From positions 1 through 29,082 of the forward strand of contig CANKWG010000004.1 in assembly GCA_947487325.1 (NCBI GenBank): a stretch of 29,082 nt of DNA, written 5' to 3'. Below, piece by piece: positions 7,523-15,110 of the stretch; the first letter of the stretch is position 1, and each line of letters opens with the position of its first letter. Made by a program: the position numbers and the translations under genes. This DNA comes from Oxalobacteraceae bacterium. Lineage in GTDB: Bacteria > Pseudomonadota > Gammaproteobacteria > Burkholderiales > Burkholderiaceae_D. The notes beneath the pieces are model-generated. The model saw nothing but the letters and a program-made list of their open reading frames with translations, did no database searches and was not told the DNA's origin.

Positions 7523-8549
7523 CCAAGCCACGCCGATGCCGGGCATCGATCTGGCCGCCTGCGAAGAACTGATGCGCGGCGGATCCAAGTCCTTTTTCGC
7601 AGCCAGCAGTTTGCTGCCGCAGCGCGTGCGCATGCCCGCCATTGCGCTTTATGCTTTCTGCCGGGTTGCCGATGATGCGATTGATGAACATGCCGACGAT
7701 CCGCTGGCCATGCAAAAGCTGCAAAAGCGCCTGACAGCGATTTACGACGGCCAGCCTGAAGAGTTCGTCGCAGATCGCGCAATGGCCATGGTGGCCCATC
7801 GCTATGGTCTACCGCGCGAACTCCCCGAAGCACTGCTCGAAGGTTTCGCTTGGGATGCCGCGGGACGGCACTACGACACCCTAGAGGACTTGCATCATTA
7901 CTGCGCACGCGTAGCCGGCAGCGTCGGCGCGATGATGGCAATGATCATGGGCATCACCAACCCGCACGCACTCGCACGCGCCTGCGAACTCGGCAACGCG
8001 ATGCAGCTGACGAATATCGCGCGGGATGTCGGCGAAGATGCGCGCAATGGACGTCTCTATCTGCCGCGTTCATGGATGCGCCAGGTTGGCATTGATCCTT
8101 ATACTTGGCTAACTAATCCGCAGTTCACACCGGCACTGGGCGATGTGGTCGGTCGTTTGCTGCTCGAAGCCGATCGCCTATATCAACGGGGCTCGAGCGG
8201 TATCGCCGCCCTGCCGCGCGACTGCCGGAGTGCCATTCTTGCGGCCTCAACGATTTATGCAGAAATCGGCCGCGTCATCGCTGAGCGCCAAATGAATTCC
8301 ATCGACGGTCGAGCCGTCGTCGGCAGCACACGCAAACTTACCTTGTTGTGCATCGCCAAGGCCCGTGCGCAATTACCTGCCCGCTGCGAGCCCGAAGCAC
8401 CACTCCCGGCGATTCAATTTTTGGTGGATGCTTGCGCTCTGGCCGGCGAACGCAAGATCAATGGCATCACGCCAAAGAGTTTTGATGAGCGCTGCGAATG
8501 GGTGATTGATTTGTTTGAACGGCTATCAACGCCAGGGCGGCAGGTCTGA
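7515..8549 (+). CDS. crtB: Phytoene synthase
   Basis: Condenses two GGPP molecules to 15-cis-phytoene, the first committed carotenoid step. The trans-isoprenyl diphosphate synthase motifs are visible: YAFCRVADDAIDEHADD (first Asp-rich region) and LTNIARDVGEDARNGRLYLP (second, with DVGED). GGSKSFFAAS near residue 20 is the usual substrate-binding segment. It has 344 residues; the C-terminal 40 or so are less conserved-looking. The ATG lies inside the crtI 3' end, so translation is probably coupled. It is the last gene of the plus-strand operon and converges on crtC, with only about 30 bp between. Confidence 0.94.
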   Translation: MSDQATPMPGIDLAACEELMRGGSKSFFAASSLLPQRVRMPAIALYAFCRVADDAIDEHADDPLAMQKLQKRLTAIYDGQPEEFVADRAMAMVAHRYGLPRELPEALLEGFAWDAAGRHYDTLEDLHHYCARVAGSVGAMMAMIMGITNPHALARACELGNAMQLTNIARDVGEDARNGRLYLPRSWMRQVGIDPYTWLTNPQFTPALGDVVGRLLLEADRLYQRGSSGIAALPRDCRSAILAASTIYAEIGRVIAERQMNSIDGRAVVGSTRKLTLLCIAKARAQLPARCEPEAPLPAIQFLVDACALAGERKINGITPKSFDERCEWVIDLFERLSTPGRQV

Positions 8550-8564
8550 CCAGATAATCGCCGT

Positions 8565-8592
8565 ATCATGCCCGCCGCATCATGCCCGCCGC
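8565..8592. repeat. Perfect 14-bp tandem duplication at the crtB/crtC 3' ends
   Basis: ATCATGCCCGCCGC occurs twice in direct succession (8565-8578 and 8579-8592). It covers the gap between the converging genes and the last codons and stop of crtC. No terminator with a T-run is visible here for either gene. Confidence 0.85.
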
Positions 8593-9644
8593 GGCATCCT
8601 GAAAGGCAGCATGTACTGCACAACAGGTGACACCAGACGCGGGACATTCAATGTCTCGTGCACGCTAATCACATCTTCACCGAACAAACGGCTTTTGAGC
8701 ACCGACCGCTCATAAAAGGGTGTGTCTTCGAGCATATCAATCACACGCACCGGCGCATCGCCTTCGCTTCGCATGCGGCGCGGAATTCGCCAGCGAGTCA
8801 ATTCAAGTGACTGGCGCGGTGGCGGCGCAAATTCTTCAATGTGTCCGTTGGGTGAAAAACGAAGGCCGAGTAGACGATCTTTCCCCTGCTTTTGCTGCAC
8901 GTCATAGATCACCGCGGCCGAGCCATCCGATAGCAAAGCGCGCGACCAGTCCCACTCGCGAAAAGGTTCGCTAACAGGTTCATCACCTTCATTCGAATCA
9001 AGATAGCCATGGCCGCTCCATCGCTGCGAGGGCTTGTCCATCTCAACTTCCACACGTGCGCAAGCGGCCAGCGGCCCCCAACGATGACGTCCTTGGTCAT
9101 CAAGCGCGGTGCTGAACGTCGACAATGATGAGGGGTAAACACGCACCTTGCCGCGCACAGGCAGGGGCAAGGGCATGCCGATTTCACAGATATCAATTTC
9201 CAGATGATCACGATGCCAGTGCAGGCTGCTGGGTCCGATCGTGAAACTGGAGGCGTCGCGCGCAATGCGGTCACAGCCACGCTCTGTCATGGTCCAGCGA
9301 GGGTTGCGGCCATACAGGGCGACATTGAGCGAGCAATAGTTTTCTGGATTCGCTGCACCACGCTTCAATGCGGCGCGATAGTACGGCGAGAATACGCTGC
9401 CAACAAAGGCGATGATGGGCAGCCCGTAGTTGCCGTGGTCGCTGAGCGCATCGATGTACCACCAGAGATAACCACCCGACGGGACCGGCTGGTCGAATCG
9501 AGGTGAGCCATCAGGGTGGCGGCCGCCAGTTGGCCCGACATAGCCGCCATCGGCACGCCCGGGCCCGGATGCACGGTCCCACCCGCGAGGTAAAGCCCTG
9601 GCAGCGGGGTCTTCGCTCCCGATCTGGCGAAAGCCGACATCCAT
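8580..9644 (-). CDS. crtC: Carotenoid 1,2-hydratase (hydroxyneurosporene synthase); start codon missing at the expected place
   Basis: Adds water to the C1,2 double bond of acyclic carotenoids (neurosporene, lycopene). Family-typical sequence begins at FDQPVPSGGYLWWYIDALSD, then GLPIIAFVGSVFSPYYRAA, NPENYCSLNVALYG, LHWHRDHLEIDI and the C-terminal FYERSVLKSRLFGE. In known CrtC proteins the start lies about 5-12 residues before FD. Here no ATG, GTG or TTG exists in this frame between 9644 and that point. The coordinate 9644 is simply the nearest in-frame ATG and would give a nonconserved extension of about 44 residues overlapping crtD. The crtD frame just upstream does contain an ATG. A one-base indel or a frameshift at the junction is likely. 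Confidence 0.85.
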   Translation of the reverse strand: MDVGFRQIGSEDPAARALPRGWDRASGPGRADGGYVGPTGGRHPDGSPRFDQPVPSGGYLWWYIDALSDHGNYGLPIIAFVGSVFSPYYRAALKRGAANPENYCSLNVALYGRNPRWTMTERGCDRIARDASSFTIGPSSLHWHRDHLEIDICEIGMPLPLPVRGKVRVYPSSLSTFSTALDDQGRHRWGPLAACARVEVEMDKPSQRWSGHGYLDSNEGDEPVSEPFREWDWSRALLSDGSAAVIYDVQQKQGKDRLLGLRFSPNGHIEEFAPPPRQSLELTRWRIPRRMRSEGDAPVRVIDMLEDTPFYERSVLKSRLFGEDVISVHETLNVPRLVSPVVQYMLPFRMPRRA

Positions 9645-10987
9645 CCATGGGTCGCCATGCCGTACAGAGCGCCGGCGCTGCCCGGAAACAGCCGGTGAAA
9701 TTCCGCCGGCGATGTCCGCTGCGTGTTCTCCGACGTGCGATGTACCTTCAGGCCGTAGCGCGTCAACAGGGAAAAGGAATGGGTTTCGCATGCATCAATC
9801 TCCGATTCAGTAAGCGTGCGGCTGCCCTCGGCGGGCGCATTGATGAGTACCAGCAGGCGATCGCGTTCCGGTGCAGCAGCGTCGCTGCCACGATCCTGTG
9901 CGCACACGTAGACGGTAGGTGTCTGTGGCAGACGCGCGCGCGAAAAAATATCGCTGAATTCACGCGCATAGTCCGGTTGAAAAAACACATTGTGTCGATC
10001 GAGCGGAAATCCTTCCGTGGCTGCGTGTACGCTCCAGGTAAGCGCCGATAAGGAACGCTTGCTTGCCGACAGTCGGGGAGCTGCTCGCCTCACCCCTCCC
10101 CCGAGCAAACCCTGGGTGAGTGCGGATGCGTCGCCGTTGAAAACCACGCTGTCGGCCGGCAGCACTTCTCCGCTGGCAAGACGTACGCCGGACACTTTTT
10201 TTCTTTCGGTGAGAATTTCGGTACACGGTGATGCATAACGAATGGTGACACCACTTTTTTCTGCGAGCGATGCAAGTGATCTGGCCAACGCATGCATACC
10301 GCCCTCGACCGACCAGACGCCATCCAACTCGACTTGCGTGATCAGCATCAGCGTTGCGGGTGCCTGCCACGGGGACGAACCGCAATAGGTCGCATAACGC
10401 GCAAACAATTGCTGCAGTCGTACATCATGAAAATGCTGGCGCAGCGCATCCCATAAATTACTCATGGGCCCGAGTGATGCCAGTACTGCCAGTCCGCGCA
10501 GACCAAGATCGCCCGCCATGCTGGCCAGCGTCGGTGATTGCGAACGAATGAAGGGACCTTCGAGGCTGTCATACACTTCGCGCGCCTGCTTGCAGAACTG
10601 TACAAATCGCGCTGCTTCTGCGGGGCCAGCGAGGCGTGCGATAGCGTCACGCGAACGTCCGGGATCGGCAAACAGATCCATGCGTTCGTTCTCGCTCCAA
10701 GCGTGACGTGCGAGCACCGGCAAGGAAATGAGCTTGAGTTCATCTTCGAGTCGGGTACCCGCATTCGCGTAGATTTGCTCGAAAATCCAGCGCATGGTGA
10801 AGACGGTTGGGCCGCTATCGATGGGCGCGCCGTCCACCATCAGTTGTCGCATCTTGCCACCGGGTTGCTCAGCCGCTTCAATCAGCGTGACCTGCATATG
10901 GCGCTGCGCAAGCTGCAAGGCCGCGACCAAACCGGCGACGCCCGCGCCCACCACGACAACGCGATGCTCATGTAGCGCGCTAGTCAA
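9365..10987 (-). CDS. crtD: Hydroxyneurosporene / methoxyneurosporene desaturase (C-3,4 desaturase); tail reads past its normal end
   Basis: FAD-dependent CrtI-like desaturase introducing the 3,4 double bond in spheroidene/spirilloxanthin synthesis. It shows VVVVGAGVAGLVAALQLAQR (FAD fold), EAAEQPGGKMRQL, DSGPTVFTMRWIFEQI and the C-terminal signature GLYLAGGTVHPGPGVPMAAM. No ATG is available in frame. TTG at 10987, overlapping the crtA stop and 7 bases after AAAGGA, is the best start. CrtD proteins normally end shortly after SGQLAAATL (about 9510). Here the frame continues about 45 residues further, to 9365, antiphase to crtC, giving 540 residues. The tail is crtC sequence in the wrong frame, supporting an indel near 9500. 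Confidence 0.9.
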   Translation of the reverse strand: MTSALHEHRVVVVGAGVAGLVAALQLAQRHMQVTLIEAAEQPGGKMRQLMVDGAPIDSGPTVFTMRWIFEQIYANAGTRLEDELKLISLPVLARHAWSENERMDLFADPGRSRDAIARLAGPAEAARFVQFCKQAREVYDSLEGPFIRSQSPTLASMAGDLGLRGLAVLASLGPMSNLWDALRQHFHDVRLQQLFARYATYCGSSPWQAPATLMLITQVELDGVWSVEGGMHALARSLASLAEKSGVTIRYASPCTEILTERKKVSGVRLASGEVLPADSVVFNGDASALTQGLLGGGVRRAAPRLSASKRSLSALTWSVHAATEGFPLDRHNVFFQPDYAREFSDIFSRARLPQTPTVYVCAQDRGSDAAAPERDRLLVLINAPAEGSRTLTESEIDACETHSFSLLTRYGLKVHRTSENTQRTSPAEFHRLFPGSAGALYGMATHGWMSAFARSGAKTPLPGLYLAGGTVHPGPGVPMAAMSGQLAAATLMAHLDSTSRSRRVVISGGTSMRSATTATTGCPSSPLLAAYSRRTIAPH

Positions 10988-11792
10988 ACGATTGTCCTTT
11001 CCACTGACCTTGCAGCGAGAGTGGCTGGAATCGGACAAACATGGATTCGGAAAAAAACTGGTGTTTCCACGCGGCGCTGATGGCATCGCGATGCGCACCC
11101 GTGCGTGCGTAGGCGTCCATGGCTGCGGTACTTTGCCAAAGACTGAAGGTGGCTTGTCGCAATATCGGTGCTTCACCCAATCCGGCGGCCAGTAGGCAAC
11201 CGGGCGCGTCGGCAAGACCGTCCTGCGCCGCTGGTGCATGGCGCCAGAATTGTGCTGCTGCCAGAGGCCGTATGGAGGCACGGGTGAGCGTGGCGAGCAT
11301 AGCGTCGGCGGGCAAGCTATCGCCGCTGGCGAGTGTCGTGCCATCCCAGCTGCCACGCGCACTGGCGGGCCTGAGTGTAGCAATGAAAAGTTCTTCGCTG
11401 CGTTCGCGATAACGCGCAACTAGTGCAGAGGTATTGACGAAATCATTCGCCTCGGTTTCGCTGTCGAATACACAGAACATACCCTGATGCGAGAGGCTGG
11501 GCATCAGACCAAAACCACCGTTCTTACCACTACCGAGCGTCTTGATGAATCGAAGGCCGGGGGTGGTATTGGGCCACCAACTGCCAAAGGCAATGCGCTG
11601 CCAGCCCCATTGCCAATGCGCACGTCGCAGCTTGGCAAGCAGGACGACCGCGATGCCATGCAACGGAGCAGTTTGCTGATCGGTGCTCGAAGTGATCGAT
11701 GAAGATATGTCGGATGAAGATACGCCGGATGAAGCCGCGTCACTCGCCGTACGGCCCTTGAGTTGCTTGCTGACGAGTCGGCCTGTTGTCAC
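10980..11792 (-). CDS. crtA: Spheroidene monooxygenase
   Basis: Oxygen-dependent ketolase producing spheroidenone from spheroidene (or ketolated spirilloxanthin derivatives), usually abundant under aerobic growth. Recognisable by GLRFIKTLGSGKNGGFGLMPSLSHQGMF (core GGFGLMPSLSHQGMFCVFD), FVNTSALVARYRERS, and the tail FFSESMFVRF. It has 270 residues; the first 45 are unusual, being Ser/Asp/Thr-rich low-complexity sequence preceding the conserved LHGIAVVLLAKLR. Start is GTG at 11792 with GGAG 6 bases upstream; no alternative start lies closer to the conserved domain. It is followed by crtD, whose TTG start overlaps its stop. Read-through from pufC is likely, across a hairpin. Confidence 0.92.
   Translation of the reverse strand: MTTGRLVSKQLKGRTASDAASSGVSSSDISSSITSSTDQQTAPLHGIAVVLLAKLRRAHWQWGWQRIAFGSWWPNTTPGLRFIKTLGSGKNGGFGLMPSLSHQGMFCVFDSETEANDFVNTSALVARYRERSEELFIATLRPASARGSWDGTTLASGDSLPADAMLATLTRASIRPLAAAQFWRHAPAAQDGLADAPGCLLAAGLGEAPILRQATFSLWQSTAAMDAYARTGAHRDAISAAWKHQFFSESMFVRFQPLSLQGQWKGQSFD
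11698..11739. repeat. 15-bp tandem repeat encoding the CrtA N-terminal Ser/Asp tract
   Basis: Units at 11698-11712, 11713-11727 and a partial at 11728-11739 share gatgaagatacgccg with few changes. They lie in the low-complexity N-terminal extension of crtA. Confidence 0.75.
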
Positions 11793-11880
11793 GGAAGACT
11801 CCGCTTCGGTTGCTGCTGCCGGATGGCTGGCGGGTGGCTATCTACTGACCACCGCAAGGTGGCCGGAAGAAGGTGAGACA

Positions 11881-11902
11881 GATCCCGGCTTGCGCCGGGA
11901 TC
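11881..11902. other. Perfect 9-bp-stem hairpin after pufC
   Basis: GATCCCGGC, loop of 4, then GCCGGGATC forms a GC-rich hairpin 10 bases past the pufC stop on the minus strand. No T-run follows in either direction, so it is unlikely to be an efficient intrinsic terminator. It may protect the 3' end of puf mRNA from exonucleases and so set the puf to crtADC expression ratio. The rest of the 120-bp gap has the crtA leader and its GGAG. Confidence 0.7.
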
Positions 11903-11912
11903 CCTGATGCGT

Positions 11913-12980
11913 TTACTTTGCTGCAGTTTTTACGACTTCGTCCTTCGGTGCTGCTGCACTCTTACCGGGACCTGCCAAATACGGATGGTCTTTGAGCATA
12001 GGGTAGCCATACAGTGGTTTGTACGCACCTTGGTGACAGGTCGCACAGCTGACCTTGGCGACATCACCGCCCTCGCCTTTGCGGTTAACCGGGAAGGTAT
12101 CCGTCAACGGCACCATGTAGCTCTTGTTCACGTCACGCGCCATGCGTATGCCGTGATAGGCAGTGATTCGCTGCGGCGGACTGCCTTCCCAGCTTTGGAA
12201 CGAACGCGTGTTGTGGCAGTAGGTACAGTTGACGCCGAGAGAATTCGACATATGCGTCATCAGGCCATAAGTCCACTCCGCCTGCTTGATGGAGCTGCGA
12301 TTGCCTGATGGCAGTGGCGTTGGTCCATTGACGCGAATCTGCTTGTCGTCCAGCAGATACGGTGTCAGCGGATCGGTGGGCAATGACGACAAATTCACCA
12401 GCTTGCCGGGCGTGTTCTGACCGGCCCGATCCCCAATGAAATCTGCACCTTTGTTCTGTTCCAGTGGTGTGAACCAGACTTGCGTTGGTACTGGATTGCC
12501 GCGATGGCAGGTGTAGCAGGTCACGCCCGTTTCAGCGACGTGATTTTTCCAGTTGCCGTTGATATGGCGTGTCATCTCGATCATCTTGCGCGCAACGACC
12601 TTGGTGTATTTCGAATCGTCGGCGAGATTTTGAACATTGTGGCAATACGCACAACCGTCCTTAGGGGCCACCCAGGTAGTCATGGCTGTCATCAGTCCGA
12701 TGAACTGGCCCGCAGACAAATCACCCAGCACTTGTACATTTTTATAAACCTCTTTGGCCTTGGGTCCGCTATCGGGCAGCGGTGGCGTTGAGGGTGGTGC
12801 AGTGTTGAGCGCATCTTGACTTGCAACGGTGCGCGGGTTGTATACCTGCACCATCCCCGTGCCACGATAGCCGTGCTGAACGCTGTCCATCGGCAGACGC
12901 TCTATGGGTGGGTCTTTGCAGGCGGTCAGCATCATGCCCAAGGTGAGCATGATCAAGAGTTGAAAAATTCTGAGGATCAT
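11913..12980 (-). CDS. pufC: Reaction-centre tetrahaem cytochrome c subunit
   Basis: Donates electrons to the oxidised special pair from the periplasmic side. Four CXXCH haem sites are visible: CAYCH, CYTCH, CTYCH and CATCH. Met ligands are expected in the helices preceding them (for example LMTAMTTWV and LMTHMSNSLG). The N-terminus is a lipoprotein signal (MILRIFQLLIMLTLGMMLTAC; lipobox LTAC), so the protein should be anchored by lipid, as in Blastochloris and Rubrivivax. It has 355 residues, typical. The start ATG overlaps the pufM stop by 4 bp (ATGA). A Pro/Ala/Lys-rich tail follows the last haem. Confidence 0.96.
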   Translation of the reverse strand: MILRIFQLLIMLTLGMMLTACKDPPIERLPMDSVQHGYRGTGMVQVYNPRTVASQDALNTAPPSTPPLPDSGPKAKEVYKNVQVLGDLSAGQFIGLMTAMTTWVAPKDGCAYCHNVQNLADDSKYTKVVARKMIEMTRHINGNWKNHVAETGVTCYTCHRGNPVPTQVWFTPLEQNKGADFIGDRAGQNTPGKLVNLSSLPTDPLTPYLLDDKQIRVNGPTPLPSGNRSSIKQAEWTYGLMTHMSNSLGVNCTYCHNTRSFQSWEGSPPQRITAYHGIRMARDVNKSYMVPLTDTFPVNRKGEGGDVAKVSCATCHQGAYKPLYGYPMLKDHPYLAGPGKSAAAPKDEVVKTAAK

Positions 12981-13954
12981 GGTTTTACTCCCTGCAGCGT
13001 GGCCGGATCAATGACAGGACCCCACACCTGCGGATAGGGTGGCGCGACGCCGTGTTTGACTGCCCACAGATACCAGTTATCAACCACAGTACCTGTCAGA
13101 AGGATGCCGATGCCGCCCGTAAGAGGGCACAGCACCGCAAACCACCAGGCCCAGCGGTGAATGGATTCCATCGTGGCGTTGAAGCCCATGGTCCAGCGCC
13201 AGAACAACGCGGCGCGTTCAGTCGCAGTACCGCGATCGATGATCTGTTCGATCTCGCGCTCGCCGCCGTAACGTCCCACCGCCAGAATTGTTGCGCCATG
13301 CATGGCAAACAGCAGTGCCGAGCCATACAAGAAAGCAATCGAGAGCGCATGGAAAGGGTTGTAGAACAGATTGCCGTAGCGCAGAGAGAACGCTGCCGTC
13401 CAATCGAGGTGCGGGAAGATACCAAACGGTACCGCCTCACCCCAGGAGCCCATCAGCACCGGACGGAACAGACCCAGCACAAGGAACAACCAGATCGCTG
13501 CAGCAAAGGCCCAAGCGATATGTGTACCCATTTTAAGTGCGCGTGCGCGGCGATACACATTCGCCCACCACAGAAGAATCGAGATCGTCAAAGAGAGACC
13601 GGCGATCTGCCACCAGCCACCCTGATTCAGCGGTGCCAGACCGAGACCATTACCCGGTGCCGGTGGCTCCAGCGCCAGCCAGAACAACTGACGAATGAAT
13701 TGAATCGGATCCCAGTTCACCGAAGCCAGCATGTTCATGCCAATGATCGTGAAGGCGGCAAGGCCGAACATCAGCGACATGATGCCCAGTCCGCCCAGAT
13801 AAATCGGACCGATCTGCGCATTGCCGAGGCGCCCTGCGAGATGCAGCAGGAAAGGTTTGCCCGTGCGCGGGCTCAGCGAATCGTGCAGTTCAACCCCGTG
13901 ATGCACGGGGCCGGCAACCTGCACGGTCGTAAAAAGATTTTGATAGTCAGCCAT
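12977..13954 (-). CDS. pufM: Photosynthetic reaction centre M subunit
   Basis: One of the two core reaction-centre subunits. Five membrane helices are present. Visible ligands by family comparison are His in FPHLDW (accessory BChl), His in YNPFHALSI (special pair), and His in FAMHGATI and SIHRWAWW (non-haem iron). The N-terminus MADYQNLFTTVQVAGP is typical. It has 325 residues, as in species that carry PufC. GGAG precedes the ATG; there are 21 bp after pufL. No pufX-like gene follows pufM; pufC does. Confidence 0.98.
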   Translation of the reverse strand: MADYQNLFTTVQVAGPVHHGVELHDSLSPRTGKPFLLHLAGRLGNAQIGPIYLGGLGIMSLMFGLAAFTIIGMNMLASVNWDPIQFIRQLFWLALEPPAPGNGLGLAPLNQGGWWQIAGLSLTISILLWWANVYRRARALKMGTHIAWAFAAAIWLFLVLGLFRPVLMGSWGEAVPFGIFPHLDWTAAFSLRYGNLFYNPFHALSIAFLYGSALLFAMHGATILAVGRYGGEREIEQIIDRGTATERAALFWRWTMGFNATMESIHRWAWWFAVLCPLTGGIGILLTGTVVDNWYLWAVKHGVAPPYPQVWGPVIDPATLQGVKP

Positions 13955-13975
13955 CGTGGTCTCCTGTCGCTTTCT

Positions 13976-14803
13976 TTATCGGTTCCAGATAGGCATGTTC
14001 AGCCACCAGTTCCACCATTCCGGCCATCCACGGCTCCAGAACGGCCCCGATATCACAATACAAAGTGCGGAGAACAACACCGCTGCAAGCGCAAGGAATA
14101 AACCAAGTCGGTGAATGCCCAGCGTGCCTACCGAGTAACCGACCAAATCACGGAAATAGGTATCTTCATGTTCCGGTGTTTTAACCACTTCGCCCTTGCC
14201 TGGGTTGGTCGACGAGAGCACCAAACCGCCGTGCATCGACAAGGCAAGCGTCGTCGTAAAGAAGAAGGTAATTGCCAGCATGTGGGCCGGGTTGTAGTGG
14301 AAGTGCAGATACTGGTAGCCGACGTTCGATACCCAGTCGAGGTGACTGAAAATACCGTAAGGGAAGGCATGACCCCAGCCACCCATGAGGATGGGCCGAA
14401 TGACTTCAAGTGTGACGTAGGCAAATATCGCGACTGAGAAGGCAGCTGGTACGTGATAGCCCATACCGAGCTTGCGACAAATTTCGACTTCGCGCATCGC
14501 CCAGGAGCCGAAGGCGCCAATTGCGCAGACCGTAATGAGCTGCCACAGGCCGCCCTCCATCAAGGGTGCCATACGCAAGCCGTATTTGAGATCCGGCGGC
14601 GCGATATTGATCTGCCAGATATTCCATGTCGGACCTTGCGATGCACCCCACAGAATCAACGCCGTTCCGAGGAAGGAGAAGAAGATTGTGGTGACACCGA
14701 AAAAGCCCACATAAAAGGGACCGATCCAGAAATCGAAGAGATCACCACCGATCAGGGTGCCTCCGCGTACACGATATTTTTTTTCAAAACTCAGCATGGC
14801 CAT
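13976..14803 (-). CDS. pufL: Photosynthetic reaction centre L subunit
   Basis: Core reaction-centre subunit. Starts MAMLSFEKKYRVRGGTLIGG with a strong GGAGG upstream. Five helices follow. Ligand residues recognisable by family alignment: His in FSHLDW (accessory BChl), the two His in HFHYNPAHM (H-bond and special-pair ligands), His in LSMHGG and GIHRLGL (non-haem iron). It has 275 residues, normal. It lies 113 bp after pufA, a gap that carries a stable stem-loop. Confidence 0.98.
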   Translation of the reverse strand: MAMLSFEKKYRVRGGTLIGGDLFDFWIGPFYVGFFGVTTIFFSFLGTALILWGASQGPTWNIWQINIAPPDLKYGLRMAPLMEGGLWQLITVCAIGAFGSWAMREVEICRKLGMGYHVPAAFSVAIFAYVTLEVIRPILMGGWGHAFPYGIFSHLDWVSNVGYQYLHFHYNPAHMLAITFFFTTTLALSMHGGLVLSSTNPGKGEVVKTPEHEDTYFRDLVGYSVGTLGIHRLGLFLALAAVLFSALCIVISGPFWSRGWPEWWNWWLNMPIWNR

Positions 14804-14858
14804 TATCGAGCCCTCCTGCAGGAATGCACACAGTCATCCCCGGTAAATTCTGTATTGA

Positions 14859-14897
14859 GGGCAGGCTGCAACGGCATTTCGCCGTACCTGCCTGCCC
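14859..14897. other. pufA-pufL intercistronic stem-loop
   Basis: GGGCAGG (14859-14865) pairs with CCTGCCC (14891-14897), and inside it ACGGC pairs with GCCGT around ATTTC, giving a long two-part hairpin between pufA and pufL. No T-run follows. In Rhodobacter a stem-loop at this spot stabilises the pufBA mRNA against 3' decay and raises LH1 over RC. The same role here is inference from position. Confidence 0.75.
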
Positions 14898-14916
14898 CAC
14901 CACTGTGAAAGTGGAT

Positions 14917-15099
14917 TTAGGACGATGGTCCAGGCATCGGTGCGTTTTGCGCCGTCGGTGCCGCTTTTACTCCATCGAGCCAGTTGAATTTGTTCGTCGA
15001 AAGCAGAATGAGATGAATCATCGCTGCGAGTCCGAACAAGAAGATCCCTTGAACCACCATGGCTCTGAGAGGATCGTAAAGGCGCCATATTCTCCACAT
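14917..15099 (-). CDS. pufA: LH1 antenna alpha polypeptide
   Basis: Small single-helix BChl-binding antenna protein of the core ring. The sequence begins MWRIWRLYDPLRAMVVQGIF, with the membrane helix ending in AAMIHLILLSTNKFNW: the His is the BChl ligand and the following W contributes to the LH1 red shift. It has 60 residues with a Pro/Ala-rich periplasmic tail. GGAG sits 8 bases before the ATG. It is separated from pufB by a 73-codon ORF, unlike the usual adjacent pufBA. Confidence 0.96.
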   Translation of the reverse strand: MWRIWRLYDPLRAMVVQGIFLFGLAAMIHLILLSTNKFNWLDGVKAAPTAQNAPMPGPSS

Positions 15100-15110
15100 G
15101 GTTCCTACTC

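Noticed and set aside
9504..9516. TGATG stop/start overlap as the normal crtD-crtC junction
   Set aside because: The TGA is not in the crtD frame and the ATG is not in the crtC frame, so it does not explain the junction without two indels.
9440..9520. Programmed -1 frameshift signal at crtD/crtC
   Set aside because: No X-XXY-YYZ heptamer is present in the crtD frame through the overlap; kept only as one possibility in the junction finding.
13052..14101. 349-codon plus-strand ORF across pufM/pufL
   Set aside because: Antisense to two unmistakable reaction-centre genes; Arg/Gln/His-rich composition typical of a shadow frame.
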